From assembly GCA_905178155.1 (NCBI GenBank), contig CAJINV010000016.1, positions 1,295,199-1,359,198 of the forward strand: a stretch of DNA of 64,000 bases. The letters run 5' to 3'. Position 1 is the first letter of the stretch; every line of letters starts with the position of its first letter. Position numbers and translations under genes: made by a program. A model generated the notes under the pieces. That model was given only the letters and a program-made list of their open reading frames with translations. It did not search any database and was not told the origin of the DNA. This DNA comes from Amoebophrya sp. A120 (taxonomy: Eukaryota > Sar > Dinophyceae > Syndiniales > Amoebophryaceae). Below are positions 41,144 to 51,800 of this stretch, one piece after another.

Positions 41144-44100
41144 CTATGCCAGCAAGGCTTGCACTTCCGTGTCCTCCATGAGATCGATGTTGCACAAGTC
41201 GTAACTTGGGCTCTGCGGATGCAAACGCACCACGTACATCTCGGTCACTTTCACATTGTCGTAGTTTTTCTCCAAAATGTATCGATAAATGTTCAATTGG
41301 TTGCGGTAAATCTGCTTTTTCACCTGCTTCGTCCGTTTCCAATCGATAAGAATGACTTCTTGCTTCTTATTCGCTGTGGTAATGGAACCAACACTGTCTG
41401 ATGTTGTTGCAACGCTGTCCCTTGGCTCTTTCTCACTGGACGTAGTGCTTGGCTCCTCGTCTGCAGCGGGAGGACTCACAGTGTCGGTTGCATTCCCATT
41501 TTGCGCTGCAACAGAGGGGCGTTTTGTTGAGCTTGGCTCCTGATCTTGCTGCTCCTCTTCTGTCGTGTCGAAGAAATCTTCTGGCCGTGGTGTTGCCTCG
41601 CCTTTGGCAGTGGGAGTTGTTTTGTTTTTACCAGCGGCATCTAGAACTTGCTGCTGCTCAGATGGATCCTCGGTCTCCGAGGCAGAAGCGGTCGATCCCT
41701 TCCTTCGCGACGTTGTCGCCGCTCCCGAACCGGCCTTTGCCTTGCTAGTTGCTCTACTTGTTTTCGACGCAGTTGTAACAGCAGACGAGTTCATCTTCTT
41801 CGTCACCGCCGGCACGACCGGTTGACTCGCTTGACCAACAAACCGATCCGCAATGACGACAAAATCAATGGTCCCCGCGATGCCCAGGTCCGCGTCGAAG
41901 ATTCTCCATTCGGTGCGGTAGGGTTTCCACTTCCGCGTCTCCATCACGTCTTTGAGGAAAGCGAGGAAGTAGGTGCGCTCGATAAACTCCTCCGGCATTT
42001 TGGAGAGGTGCTGTGGTTGCTGAGTGGATGAGGAGGATGATGATGCCGGCTTTACTGCTGCTGTCATCGTGTTCATCTCTTTCGCGCCCTGCAGCTCCGA
42101 TGCTTGCCCACCTCTCTCCTTTGGTTCAAAGCCGGCAACGCTAGTGTCAAATCTGGGCTGTGCGCTAGTCGGAGGAGGTTGGAAACCGAATGATCCGTTC
42201 GTGGAAGTAGAAGCTGGCTCCGGGGGTGCTTCAAACCCCATAGGATACGCCGACGAGGAGCCACTGCTGCTTCCAAAAGGCGGCACTGCTGCAAAAGTCC
42301 CGAACGCCTGCGTCCCGAATGAGGAGGGGCGGGAGGAGGCAGACGCAATGGAGGTTGTGACGGAAAAGGGAGTGGAAATGAACTGCGACGTCGAGGCTGG
42401 AGCAAGCGGCTTCACTGGAACAGGCGAGGGAGCTCCACCCGCAGGTGCTCCTGTATTTGCTACAGCAGCAGGCGAGCAAGACGCTGATACTTGTTCCGCT
42501 TGTTGTTCCTTCTTCTTCGCACAAGAACTACTCCCTCCTTCCAGCTGAATACTCGTGCTCAGCTGCCGTTGGAGAAATCGTTCAAGACAGCTTAGACGGT
42601 TTTCGAAATTTTCAACAGAATTTTTTTTTAAGCCCCCGATGGGCATTTCGAACAGCCATAGGCGACAAGGGCCGCGCCTCTAGCTCCTGCGGAGTCTCAA
42701 CGCAGCTGGGCCGGCAGCACTTCGCTAGTGCAAATAGTGAGAGCTCGCGGAGTAGGCGGCGCTGGGTTGCGACCTATTATCGCACCTTTTTCGCGGCGGT
42801 GCCTGTGTTCTTTCCGCGTTAGCCTCTTTGCAACTCCTCCGCGCCTTCCCCTTCTGCCTTCTCAGCCGCTGCCATCCGGGCGCCCTCCGCCCCGCCGGGC
42901 AGGTGGTGGACCCATGGCGCCCGGCAGCCAGTGTCTGGGCCGAGGCTCTTTTGTCCACACGTTCACCACCCCAACAAAGCGCCACCGCTGCCGACATGAG
43001 CGATCGGCCAGCCTAGAGCAGGCTAAAACGTCCATGCCATGCAGTCTAGATGTCATGTAGACGGTTTTTGGGGGTCTGGCCCAGATCGGAGGAAAATCTT
43101 GCTCATCTGGCATCATTTTGAGCCCAAAAAGTTGGCATCTTCCAAAAACCGTCTACATCGCATTTAGACTGCATGCTATGGTGGGTTCAGACGGTCCAAA
43201 ACGGGGTCCCCGAGGTGGGAACCGTTTTGGATCGGCCAAATCGATCAAGCCGTGCAGATTAAATGCGATGTAGACGGTTTTTCTGTGGTATTTGCATGGT
43301 TTTGCCCACTTTTTCACCGTCTACATCGACCATAGCATGCGGGCTAGATGCATTGTAGACGGTTTTTGGGGCACCTCCAAAATTTGGCCTCAAGGTCAGG
43401 CGGGCCATCTTACGCAGATCTTGGCGCCCCTGTGCAATAGCGAGAGAACAGCTTGCATTGGCTAGCCCAGGCGCGTGCAGCTACTCTGGGACCCCATACA
43501 GCATCGCAGCATGGTGACCGTTTCACACGCTGCCCGTGATCTACTTCGGAGGACTTAAAATTTTTTTTTGTTGCAAAATTTCAAAACCGTCTACGGCTAC
43601 ACTTTTTCTTGTGATATCCCTCCTTCCAGCTGAATACTCGTGCTCAGCTGCCGCTGGAGAAAGGAGTCTTCCAAATACCCCTTCCGGTTCAGAAACAGCT
43701 CGATGTCGCGGTGAAGCTCGGTGCCCAGGTCCCTCGCAAAGTCCCAGGTCTTCAGGATTTCCTCTTTGGTCTTCTGGTAGTATTCGTAACTCGGGTCGTT
43801 CGCCCAACGGTCGGACTTGATGATCTGTGATGTGGAGTTTGTATTGCGAGATCGCTCTACAGAACAAAATTTGTCATGCTCGTGCACGCGGCCATCGCCA
43901 TGAAATGCGAAAGGCAGCACCTGTTCTTCACCAAACTGTATGCAAATGTAGCAGACTTTTTAATACCTTGCTCGCAATCATGTTTCCGTTAAACCCCGGC
44001 CCCGAGTCGCAACAGGCTGTGACGGACCGGAATCCGCCACCAGCTTTACCCGTAAGAGCTGCATTTCCACCATTTGCCAACGAGTACTTATGTTCCTTCT

Positions 44101-44536
44101 CGTCGAAGTTTAGCAATTTGTCCCGTTCGTGGGCGTTTTTTACCGCCAAATAGTTGTCCGACGCATCGTCGAAGACTAATTCCTTGGATTTTTCCAACTC
44201 TGCTATCGGCAACACCGCGAAACCATTCCTGTTCGCTAGTTTCTCGAGTGCTTGCTCGAAGTTTTGTTTGGATTTTTCCAGATCAGGGGAAAAATCGTGC
44301 TGATTATTCGGCTTCACTTGCTGCAGAAAAGCCTCGATGCACGCTATGCGGTTGATCAGGTCGAAGCTGAAATCGGCATCTTGTTCCGTTGGATCGGCAG
44401 CTAGGGTAGTGTAATTCGTGTTGCAGAAACTCCCGCTCTGTGGAAGCGCACCAGAGGAAGAAGACCGGGATTTGGTGCTATTGCGCTGTTGCGCGACAAG
44501 CAAACTTTGCAGCATGGAAGAGGACATGTCGGCCAA
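41144..44536 (-). CDS. RecB-like PD-(D/E)XK nuclease with disordered insert
   Basis: Exons 44536-43977, 43824-about 43617, then about 42577-41144; the 43976-43825 intron is GT-AG. N-terminal features are LLNFDEKEHKYSLANGG, GFRSVTACCDSG, IIKSDRWANDPSYEYYQKTK and TWDFARDLGTELHRDIELFL, typical of this nuclease group. After a Ser/Ala/Pro-rich linker (~160 residues), the catalytic core follows: FLAFLKDVMETRKWKPYRTE, then LGIAGTIDFVV (core Asp), a second disordered insert of ~110 residues, then EVILIDWKRTK (D-x-K) and NQLNIYRYILEKNY, the Q-x3-Y motif of RecB-type enzymes. Closest look-alikes are single-domain nucleases common in giant DNA viruses and protists, so ancient transfer is possible (inference). 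About 700 residues; likely metal-dependent DNA cleavage in repair or recombination. Part of the 42.6-43.6 kb span is an inserted element. Confidence 0.88.
42532..42577. repeat. 46-bp direct repeat, left copy
   Basis: Coding duplicate flanking the ~1 kb element; pairs with 43617-43662 (GT versus GC near its end is the only difference). Confidence 0.9.
42578..43616. mobile_element. ~1 kb inverted-repeat element in the nuclease gene, flanked by a 46-bp exon duplication
   Basis: The 46-bp coding sequence at 42532-42577 is repeated at 43617-43662 with one mismatch; both encode QRQLSTSIQLEGG. Inside, arms GACGGTTTTCGAAATTTTCA and TGCAAAATTTCAAAACCGTC are inverse. The right edge carries ACTTTTTCTTGTGATA, matching the family F introner end. 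The interior (43040-43360) repeats GTAGACGGTTTT in both orientations at least six times. Splicing out the element plus one duplicate would restore the nuclease. Confidence 0.8.
43617..43662. repeat. 46-bp direct repeat, right copy
   Basis: In frame with the upstream exon ending RKGYLEDSF; partner of 42532-42577. Confidence 0.9.
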
Positions 44537-45190
44537 GACCTTGAAAATGCCGTCTCACTTTACATGGAAGCCGCTAATCAAATGGAACGAATACAAGGAG
44601 GAGGATAATCACAGTTATACATCTCTGACTCTCACATATTTTAATTTTTTTCTGGTGACACCTCCTGAAAAAATAGTCACGCAGCGGATGAAGCGGCGCG
44701 CCGTATAAGTAGTTGTGAGCATACCAGGGGACGACTTTGTGGTCCTGCTTTCGAATTTTTGAAAGAAAATGGACGAAAAGGATAATGAGCCAAGGCGAAC
44801 CTACCATGAATCTCAGCATGGACAAAGAACTAAAAGAACTGATTCATCAGATTCTGTTTCTTACTCACTTTTGCATTGCTCGAACTGTTGACGTATTGTC
44901 GGAAGCACCGTGAAGATACAAACATAAGGATAAAGGAAATCCGCTCTCAGAACGGCTTCCTGGTGGGGTAATAGGGGGGCCTCTGACGGATGCATATTGC
45001 CCTGAACCTCTCTGCCATTCACCTCCACAGCGACGTCTTCTGGAGGTTTAAGTTACAACCCGCACTTCTCACGTCGCCGAACAGACAATCACCACCACGA
45101 CCAAAACCTGCAAGGCTTCCTCGACGGCCAAAACTGCCACCTGCCTTCTTGCTCTTCCACCAGGCCGAGCAGAGTAAGTAAGTCGACTGT
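44537..45190. other. Intergenic, no supported feature
   Basis: A minus frame at 44574-44825 has a hydrophobic start but nothing else to support it. Confidence 0.35.
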
Positions 45191-46080
45191 CGCCAATGCA
45201 TCGCCAGCCTCATTCCACCATCGGCCTTCGTCTTTTGCGCATCCCCAGCACCATGGCAACCACGCCCGCGCCCACGTCCGCGTGAGCGGCCACGCCGGGC
45301 AGCAATCAATGCAAAGGCAGGAGGCGAAGAGCGCGGCACCCCCTGCCCGGCGCGCGCCTTCCTTGGCCCCACGGCTTGCGGGTACACGTACATACCTCGC
45401 GCCCACCTGTCTTTGGCCCACGCGCCCCCGCCCCGGCCGGTGCGCAAAATTCGGAGCAAGAGCGGCGGGCGCCATCGTGCCATCAGGCAATGATCGGTCG
45501 CCCCGGAGAAGGTTGGGACGGGAACGGGGGCGAGGCGCCCGCTGGTGGCCAGAAGCCGCGCCGCGGGTAGTTGTTTCGTTGACAAACCACGCGGCCGGCC
45601 CGACTCAGACAGGCAGCCGGAAGCGCGCAGGCGCAAACATCGACACACAGCGGGCCGGGAACGAGCGAAGAAGACAGAACGAAGCGGCGCCGGGCGGCAT
45701 CGTCGGGCGCTGTCTTTTTCTCGCGCAGCTCCGGGGCGTCGCCGTTTCTTTGGGCCCTCGCTGCATCATCTGCCCAGGGTCCGCCAGCATGAGCAAGCGC
45801 GCGGCGCGGGGCAACCCAGCGCACGGGATCGGTGGACGAAGCCGAAGGGGCGGCCCCCTATGCGAAGGGGCCCACGAAAAACGCCAGGCCTTTGCTTTCC
45901 CTTGTTTCTCTCCTTCGTCCACGCACATCTTCACCTGCGCGGGCGAAAACAAACACGCTCGCGCGCACCGGAGGCATCCGCTGGCAAGCGGTTCCTACTG
46001 GGTTGGTGACGCGCAAAACGCTACGGCCGGGCCCTGCAATACCAACCTGGACAAAAAGAGAGACGGGACGCGCCACCACA
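45191..46080. other. GC-rich island 3, no convincing gene
   Basis: Roughly 900 bp of GC-rich DNA with multiple overlapping stop-free frames on both strands (such as plus 45282-46091 and minus 45019-45648). Sharp edges with AT-richer DNA. The translated sequences are Arg/Ala/Gly/Pro-rich and differ in every phase, so coding is not supported. Confidence 0.5.
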
Positions 46081-47611
46081 CATCAAATTGAAACTATCGA
46101 GGAGAAATTGCAGCTCAGCCTGCTCCCTACTATTTCTCCAAGAGCAAACGCAACCACTCAAGCTCTTCCTGACGGAAAATCTCTTACCACAAGAATCTCT
46201 CCACTTCTCGTGCCTGAGGTCCTCCGCACTTAAACACCAAGAAAGAGAGTTCATCATGCTGGAGGTTGTGGTATTAATTTCACTTCTCCTTCTCGTTCTC
46301 CGTCGCTCTGCACAAGAAGGGTGGAGCTGAGCACGACTGTCCAAATCAAACACACGACATCATGGAATTTCATCCGGCGCAGCTCCAGGTGCAGCTAGTG
46401 TCACTACCACGACACCGGCAGCTGCGTGCACCTCCCACCTCGGTAGTAGAAGTAGTCTACTTTTTATTTCATTTTTCTCGCCAGTTGCTAATGGGGCGTA
46501 GCAACAACACACATAAAAATATCAAGGAGTCCAGAATTCTGAGTCCTGAGGTGTTTTATTTGTAGTTGTTCACTTATTTGTAGTTGTGCTCTCGCTCTCA
46601 AAATCATGTGGATCATGAGGAAGGCACCACTTCTACTATGATGGCACCACTTCTCCTGGAACTTCTAATTGTAATTTGATGGTGGTTGCCATACCATCAT
46701 GATCATGGGCTGCGGCACGCACCGCATTATTGCGTAGGCGTAGCATAGTGTTCGTTTTCTAGAACGTACAAGACCTGAGTCCTTGTCTATGTATACCTAG
46801 AGTTGTGTTTGTGCAAAAAAAAGTATTTACTTTGTGGTTTTGCTACAGCATCAACTTTTGAGTTTCTGAAAAATGAGCTTGTGCTTGGAGCATCCTCCTC
46901 CGTCTCGCATTGTTGTCACATGGTACTCCTAAAACCCCAGGATCAGAATCATAAGGTTGGTAGATAAGGTATGTGAATTTCTAGGTTGTTCTACTCTTTT
47001 GTACGAGTCAGCATGGTTTTACCGCAAATAATTGCACAGAGCTGGTGAACCGTAAGCAGCTACAATACGTCACCCGCATCGTGCGCTACCGGCTCCAGTC
47101 CGTTTTGTCCTGCGGAAAACTACTAGACGCTGAAAATAGAGGGTTAAAAATCTCGACGGAGTTTCTTTGTTCGCCCGTTTGTCTAACGGTTAGCGATACA
47201 GCTATGTGCAGGAGCAGGTGATCCTTGGAAAAAAAAAAGTTTCCTCGGCTCTCTGCATCAGGTCGAGTCACTAAGTTTCTTCCAAAGTAACTATACCTGT
47301 TGAAGATCTATCTATCCTTAGGGGTACTAAGGTCCACCACTTCGATGAATCTCCACGACTTGCTGGATAAAGCATTCCTGACGTCGCACTCGAAGATGAA
47401 GTGCAACTACAGAAAAACCAACAACAAGACATCAAAAGAGGAGAAAGAACTATAAATATCGCTATGGTATCAAGGGTAGGGACTTCAGTACTATACTTTT
47501 TTTTTGTCTTGCATCGACCCCGATGAAAACAAAAAATCCTGCGCCAAAAAATCTTGTGCAGCACAAAAGCAAGAAAGGCTGTCCTTTCTCGCACCAAAAG
47601 AGCTATTAGGC
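46081..47611. other. Gene-poor region
   Basis: No frame with motifs. It holds short T- and A-tracts (for example near 47230 and 47495). Nothing recognised as RNA gene or repeat. Confidence 0.35.
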
Positions 47612-48260
47612 GGAGTTATATGGATGTGTCAGGATCGAAATCGACAAAGTCGAAAAATTTGTGATGCATAAAATGTAGGGCACTGCAGGCCTGTATTGGG
47701 GAGCAGGCAAATGAGACCGATTGTAAGCCTGCTTAGGGGTATGCAATGTGCTGCCAGAGTAGCATGGCGGGAGCAGTCGTCTTTGCCCAAACAGCGTGAC
47801 AGACTGGATTTGGGTTCTCCCGAAATTTGTCATGCGCCGCTTGCAAACTGAGGCTCAAACTGGTATCGATTTTATGCATCGCAAGTTTTTCGATTTTGTC
47901 AATTTCGATTCTGACGCCTCCATAAGTTATGCTGGGTGCATAAATTGGACTATGACCCGTATTATCAAATGTAAAAATGTCTGGGTCTGGACGATTGCAA
48001 TTTGTCATGCTAAATCTGCAGCATGCAAAAATCTGTGTTGCATGATTACCAAAAGTCGTCCAGTTTTGACCAACTCGGGAGGGAGTTTCTCATGCAGAAT
48101 AGGCATGAGAAAGGTCCCGCAGAATCTGTCATGCTAGGTCCTGCATTCCAAACCTCACGGGTCATGGAAAAGCAGCATGACAAGTCGCGCATTCTTCCAG
48201 ACCCAGACATTTTTGCATTTGATACGTATACCACAAGCTCCTGCGGAAAAAAGAGAGCCT
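47612..48260 (-). CDS. 3' end of an unidentified gene, revealed by two introners
   Basis: Two intact introners lie only 38 bp apart. Removing them joins a short exon after a pyrimidine-rich AG acceptor near 48243 (GAGCTTGTGGTATAC) to CGGGTCATAGTCCAATTTAT and then to AACTCCGCCTAA, giving about 22 residues ending at a stop near 47612. Upstream exons must lie between 48.3 and 48.9 kb, but I could not pick them out: candidate frames at minus 48162-48371 and 48408-48590 are unconvincing. Alternatively this is an alternative 3' end or a relic. Confidence 0.35.
47619..47924. mobile_element. Introner, family B
   Basis: 306 bp, GTGTCAGGATCGAAATCGAC against GTCAATTTCGATTCTGACGC. AGTTA is duplicated. 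Confidence 0.92.
47963..48224. mobile_element. Introner, family C
   Basis: 262 bp, AAATGTCTGGGTCTGGACG against CTTCCAGACCCAGACATTTT. CGTAT is duplicated. Confidence 0.92.
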
Positions 48261-48895
48261 CAAGTGATCGCACTGACAAGAAGATGTTGTGCCGAATATG
48301 CATATAACTGGGATGAATTCGGTACGAAAGAACATGCTTGTATTGTTCCTCATCGTGATTGAGCTATTCATACGTTTACGAGGATCTTCACGAGTTGATC
48401 TTCCTTCTCAACATAAATCCCCGGAATGTGCCTTAAACAAAGTCATTAGTTTGTGTGTTGTGATGTCACGCCCTGCTGCTCTACGGATAAATAAATAATA
48501 GTCGCGCGACTGTTTTTTGTAAATATAAGAAAATCGATGTGGTCTTAATCTTAGCGGTACAACAGAGAAAGTAAATTTGGTTGACATCATTGACCACCAC
48601 AGAGTATGTGTATGTTAGTCACAACACTGCGGTCGACATCTGATGCTGTTGCCGCGCCCCCCTGTAATTTTTTTGAAGGAGGTACAGCATTTTGTCTGCA
48701 GAAGCAAACCAGTGAACGCGTAGAACAGCCTGTTGCGAAGCATTCAGCCGAACTGCGAATTCACCGCGACGACCTCTTTACTGTACAACTATCTAGGTAC
48801 CCAAATTCATCTAAAGCTGCGTCATTATTTGAAGATCATGCCTTGTCATACTATTACAGAGCCTCGAGTTCCACTACTGACTTGTAAACTAAAAC
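48261..48895. other. Spacer with possible unplaced exons
   Basis: Lies between the amine-oxidase stop and the introner-bearing 3' gene end. Some of it must be upstream exon or promoter of that gene, but nothing can be assigned with confidence. Confidence 0.3.
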
Positions 48896-51800
48896 TTACG
48901 AAGATTCGACAGGAAAAGCAGCGACCTGCTCTCGTGCTTCTTCTTCATCTTGCTGTTTCTTCTCTGCTCCCATTCCCAAGGAGGTTTTTAACATCATTTT
49001 CGCACTTTCCGAATCTGCGTCGATTTGTTTTTCCACCTTCTCCAAAACTTTCTCCACCGCCTGGCAGCAGCCTTCCAGCATGCCACACCATTCAGTCGCC
49101 GCCTCGGAAGACGCAAACCAGATGCGGCGGTTGTGAATCTTCTGCTGAACAACATTGATGTCCGAAGCACTACTACCAGAATTCGCCGTCGAGGCTCCCG
49201 AGTCTTTGCTGGTATGAACTGCAAAAGTATCGCACTCGTATAAATGCATTACAAATTTTCTCAGCATGAGAAATAAAATTTGTAATGTAGATTAACATTA
49301 AAAAAAAGATCTGTAATGCAAGACTTGCATTTATACGAGTACGAGACTTTTGCACTGCATAGCTGGCAGTCTTGGACAACTTTCCTGTCTCCGCTGATTT
49401 ATTACCCATTGCTGGCAAAACCACCGTGCTATTCAAATCGTGGATCGGCCGCGGTTGGATCGGAAACACTTCCGGCGCACCGATCACGTTCACCGTGCCG
49501 TCCCGACGCCAGTTTTTGAAAATATGGAAGTGTCAGAATCGAAATTGACAAAATCGAAAAACTTGTGATGCATAAAATCGATACCAGTTGGAGCCTCAGT
49601 TTCCAAGTGGCGCATGACAAATCTTGGAAGCACTAATAAAATCCAGTCTGTCATGCTGTTTGGGCAAAGAAGACTGCTCCTGTCATGGTACTCTGGCAGC
49701 GCAACGCCTTCCCTTAAACAGGCATGCCACCGGTCTCATTTGCTTGCTCCCCAACACAGGCCATACGTGCTCTACATTTCACGCATTACAAATTTTTCGA
49801 TTTTGTCAATTTCGATCCTGACAGTTCCATAGAAAAAAACGCCCTCGTACTCCTTCACCTGCTCCCTCGAGATACCGTCTGGGAGAGGCATGGAATTCAG
49901 AACCTGATCGCGATATTAGGAGAGAGTTTATTTTTCAGCTCGTTCAACAGCAACGCAAATTCCCGGCATAGAAACGACGCACAAAATGCATCACAAATTT
50001 CAGTTTCACCAACTCGTCGGAGCATAAAAACTACTGGGGTCATCCTGAATTACAGAAACTTTTGTCATGCAGAAGCCGCACGATGCTGCTGAAAGCAAAA
50101 CGCATTCCGAGATGAAGTACCTGATGCACGATCTGGTCCGCCACCTGTGTGTTGGTCAAATGCGCCGAGCACCGGCCAACCGTAATCGTGAACCCCAAGG
50201 CGTACAGCTTGACTTTGCTTGTAGAAGCCTTCGAACTAGCTGAAAGAGATTGACCAGTGGCACCACTGCGTCTTTCCCTTTCCTTCGCAGCATCTGCCAC
50301 CGCGACCGGATTTCTGCTCACCGAGGCGACGTCTTCGGAGTCATCAATCAAACGAGGATTGTTCTTGGAACCGGTACCCGATGAACTACCACTCCCCTTG
50401 ATCGTACTCCTTGAAGAGGAAGACCGGCTTTTCCGGCTCCCAGACCCGGACCCGGACTGCGACAAAGTTCCCTTGTTATCTTCCCCGCAGTCCTCGGCAA
50501 ATTCGGACACGTGCATCACCACCTCCCCCGCGTCGAAGACCTGCATTGCGTTGACCTTCGTGTTGTCTTGTGGTTGTGTCAAGGGCGTGCCCATCAGGCC
50601 CGCCTTGATTGATTGCGCGGTGGGGGATCTTTTCGTGTTTGGGTTCGGCGAGTTGTTGTCGGTGAGTTTGATTTTCCCGATGGTCTCGGAATTCCACCAC
50701 TTTTCGGAATAAAGCAACACCGCCTTCCCGCAGCAACTCATCCAGATCGGCTGCGAGGCCATTTTCTGGCGGATGTTGTCGAGCGGGAGGTATTTCGGGT
50801 AGGACCAATAAGGGCCAAACTTCACGTCGGTCAAGACCTTCTTCGGCGGCACGGCGAGGATCACCTGCTTGCACGTGTAGCTGTGCGTCGGCGCGACCAG
50901 CTCTCCGGCTGCGTTCGTTAAAGCCGTGGTGGCTTTCTTCGTGTTGGTGATCCGGTCGAGGAGAGAAGTCGTCGTGATGAAGACTCTGGATTTTTCCGGG
51001 TCGCAATGTTGAGTGCTTGAAGAAGATGGAGATGCGGTTGTACCTTTTTTGTCCTTGTTTTCGACGTGGTCGCCTAACATGTTGTCCAACTTAATATCAG
51101 TTGACGACGAGGAGGCAGAAGTACTAGACGATGCGCGACCATCATCCTTCTCCTTGCTCATCTTCATCATCACATTCTCCTCCACACAGCTCAGTAATTG
51201 CTCGCCCATCTTGATTTCCACTTTCCCCTCAATCGCTTTCCGTAATTTCTTCACTAATCGCTCCATACCGCCTTCCACCCGTTCCTCCCCCGTGAACGAC
51301 CCCGGTTGGGGGACGGTCTTCACCTGAAACTCATCCAACAGCCCCTTGATCCGGTGCTGTTCCTCCGGCCAGACCCAGGTCGCGCCCATATCCAGATTCG
51401 GGGCGGATAGAAAAGACTTGCATCTGCCGCCGAGGCTACTCGGGTTCTGCTCAATCAGGAGGATTTTCAACGCAGGCTTTGGCTTAACAGCGTTTGCGCT
51501 AGCGTCGTCACCACCTGCTACTTCTTTGTCCTGGCTGTTTCTCTGCACCAGGCGATACGCCGACAACAGCCCGGAGACCCCGCCGCCCACGATGACAATG
51601 TCGTAGTCGTTGGCGGCTTTCTTCAGATTCGATTCCTTTTGAAAAGCTTCCGTGTCGAAGAAGAATTTCTCTTCCTTCTTGAACAAATCGTAGCTGTATT
51701 TCAACTTCTTCTGCTGCAGCTGCTGCAGTTGAAGCAAATACGCGGACTGCTTCTTCTGCTGCGCTATCAAATGCAAATATGTCTGGGTCTGGAAGATGAG

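Noticed and set aside
42024-42548. 174-codon plus-strand frame
   Set aside because: Mirror of the Ser/Ala/Pro-rich linker of the nuclease gene on the other strand.
45019-46233. Several 100-270-codon frames on both strands
   Set aside because: Stop-poor composition of GC-rich island 3; overlapping frames contradict each other and none has a motif.
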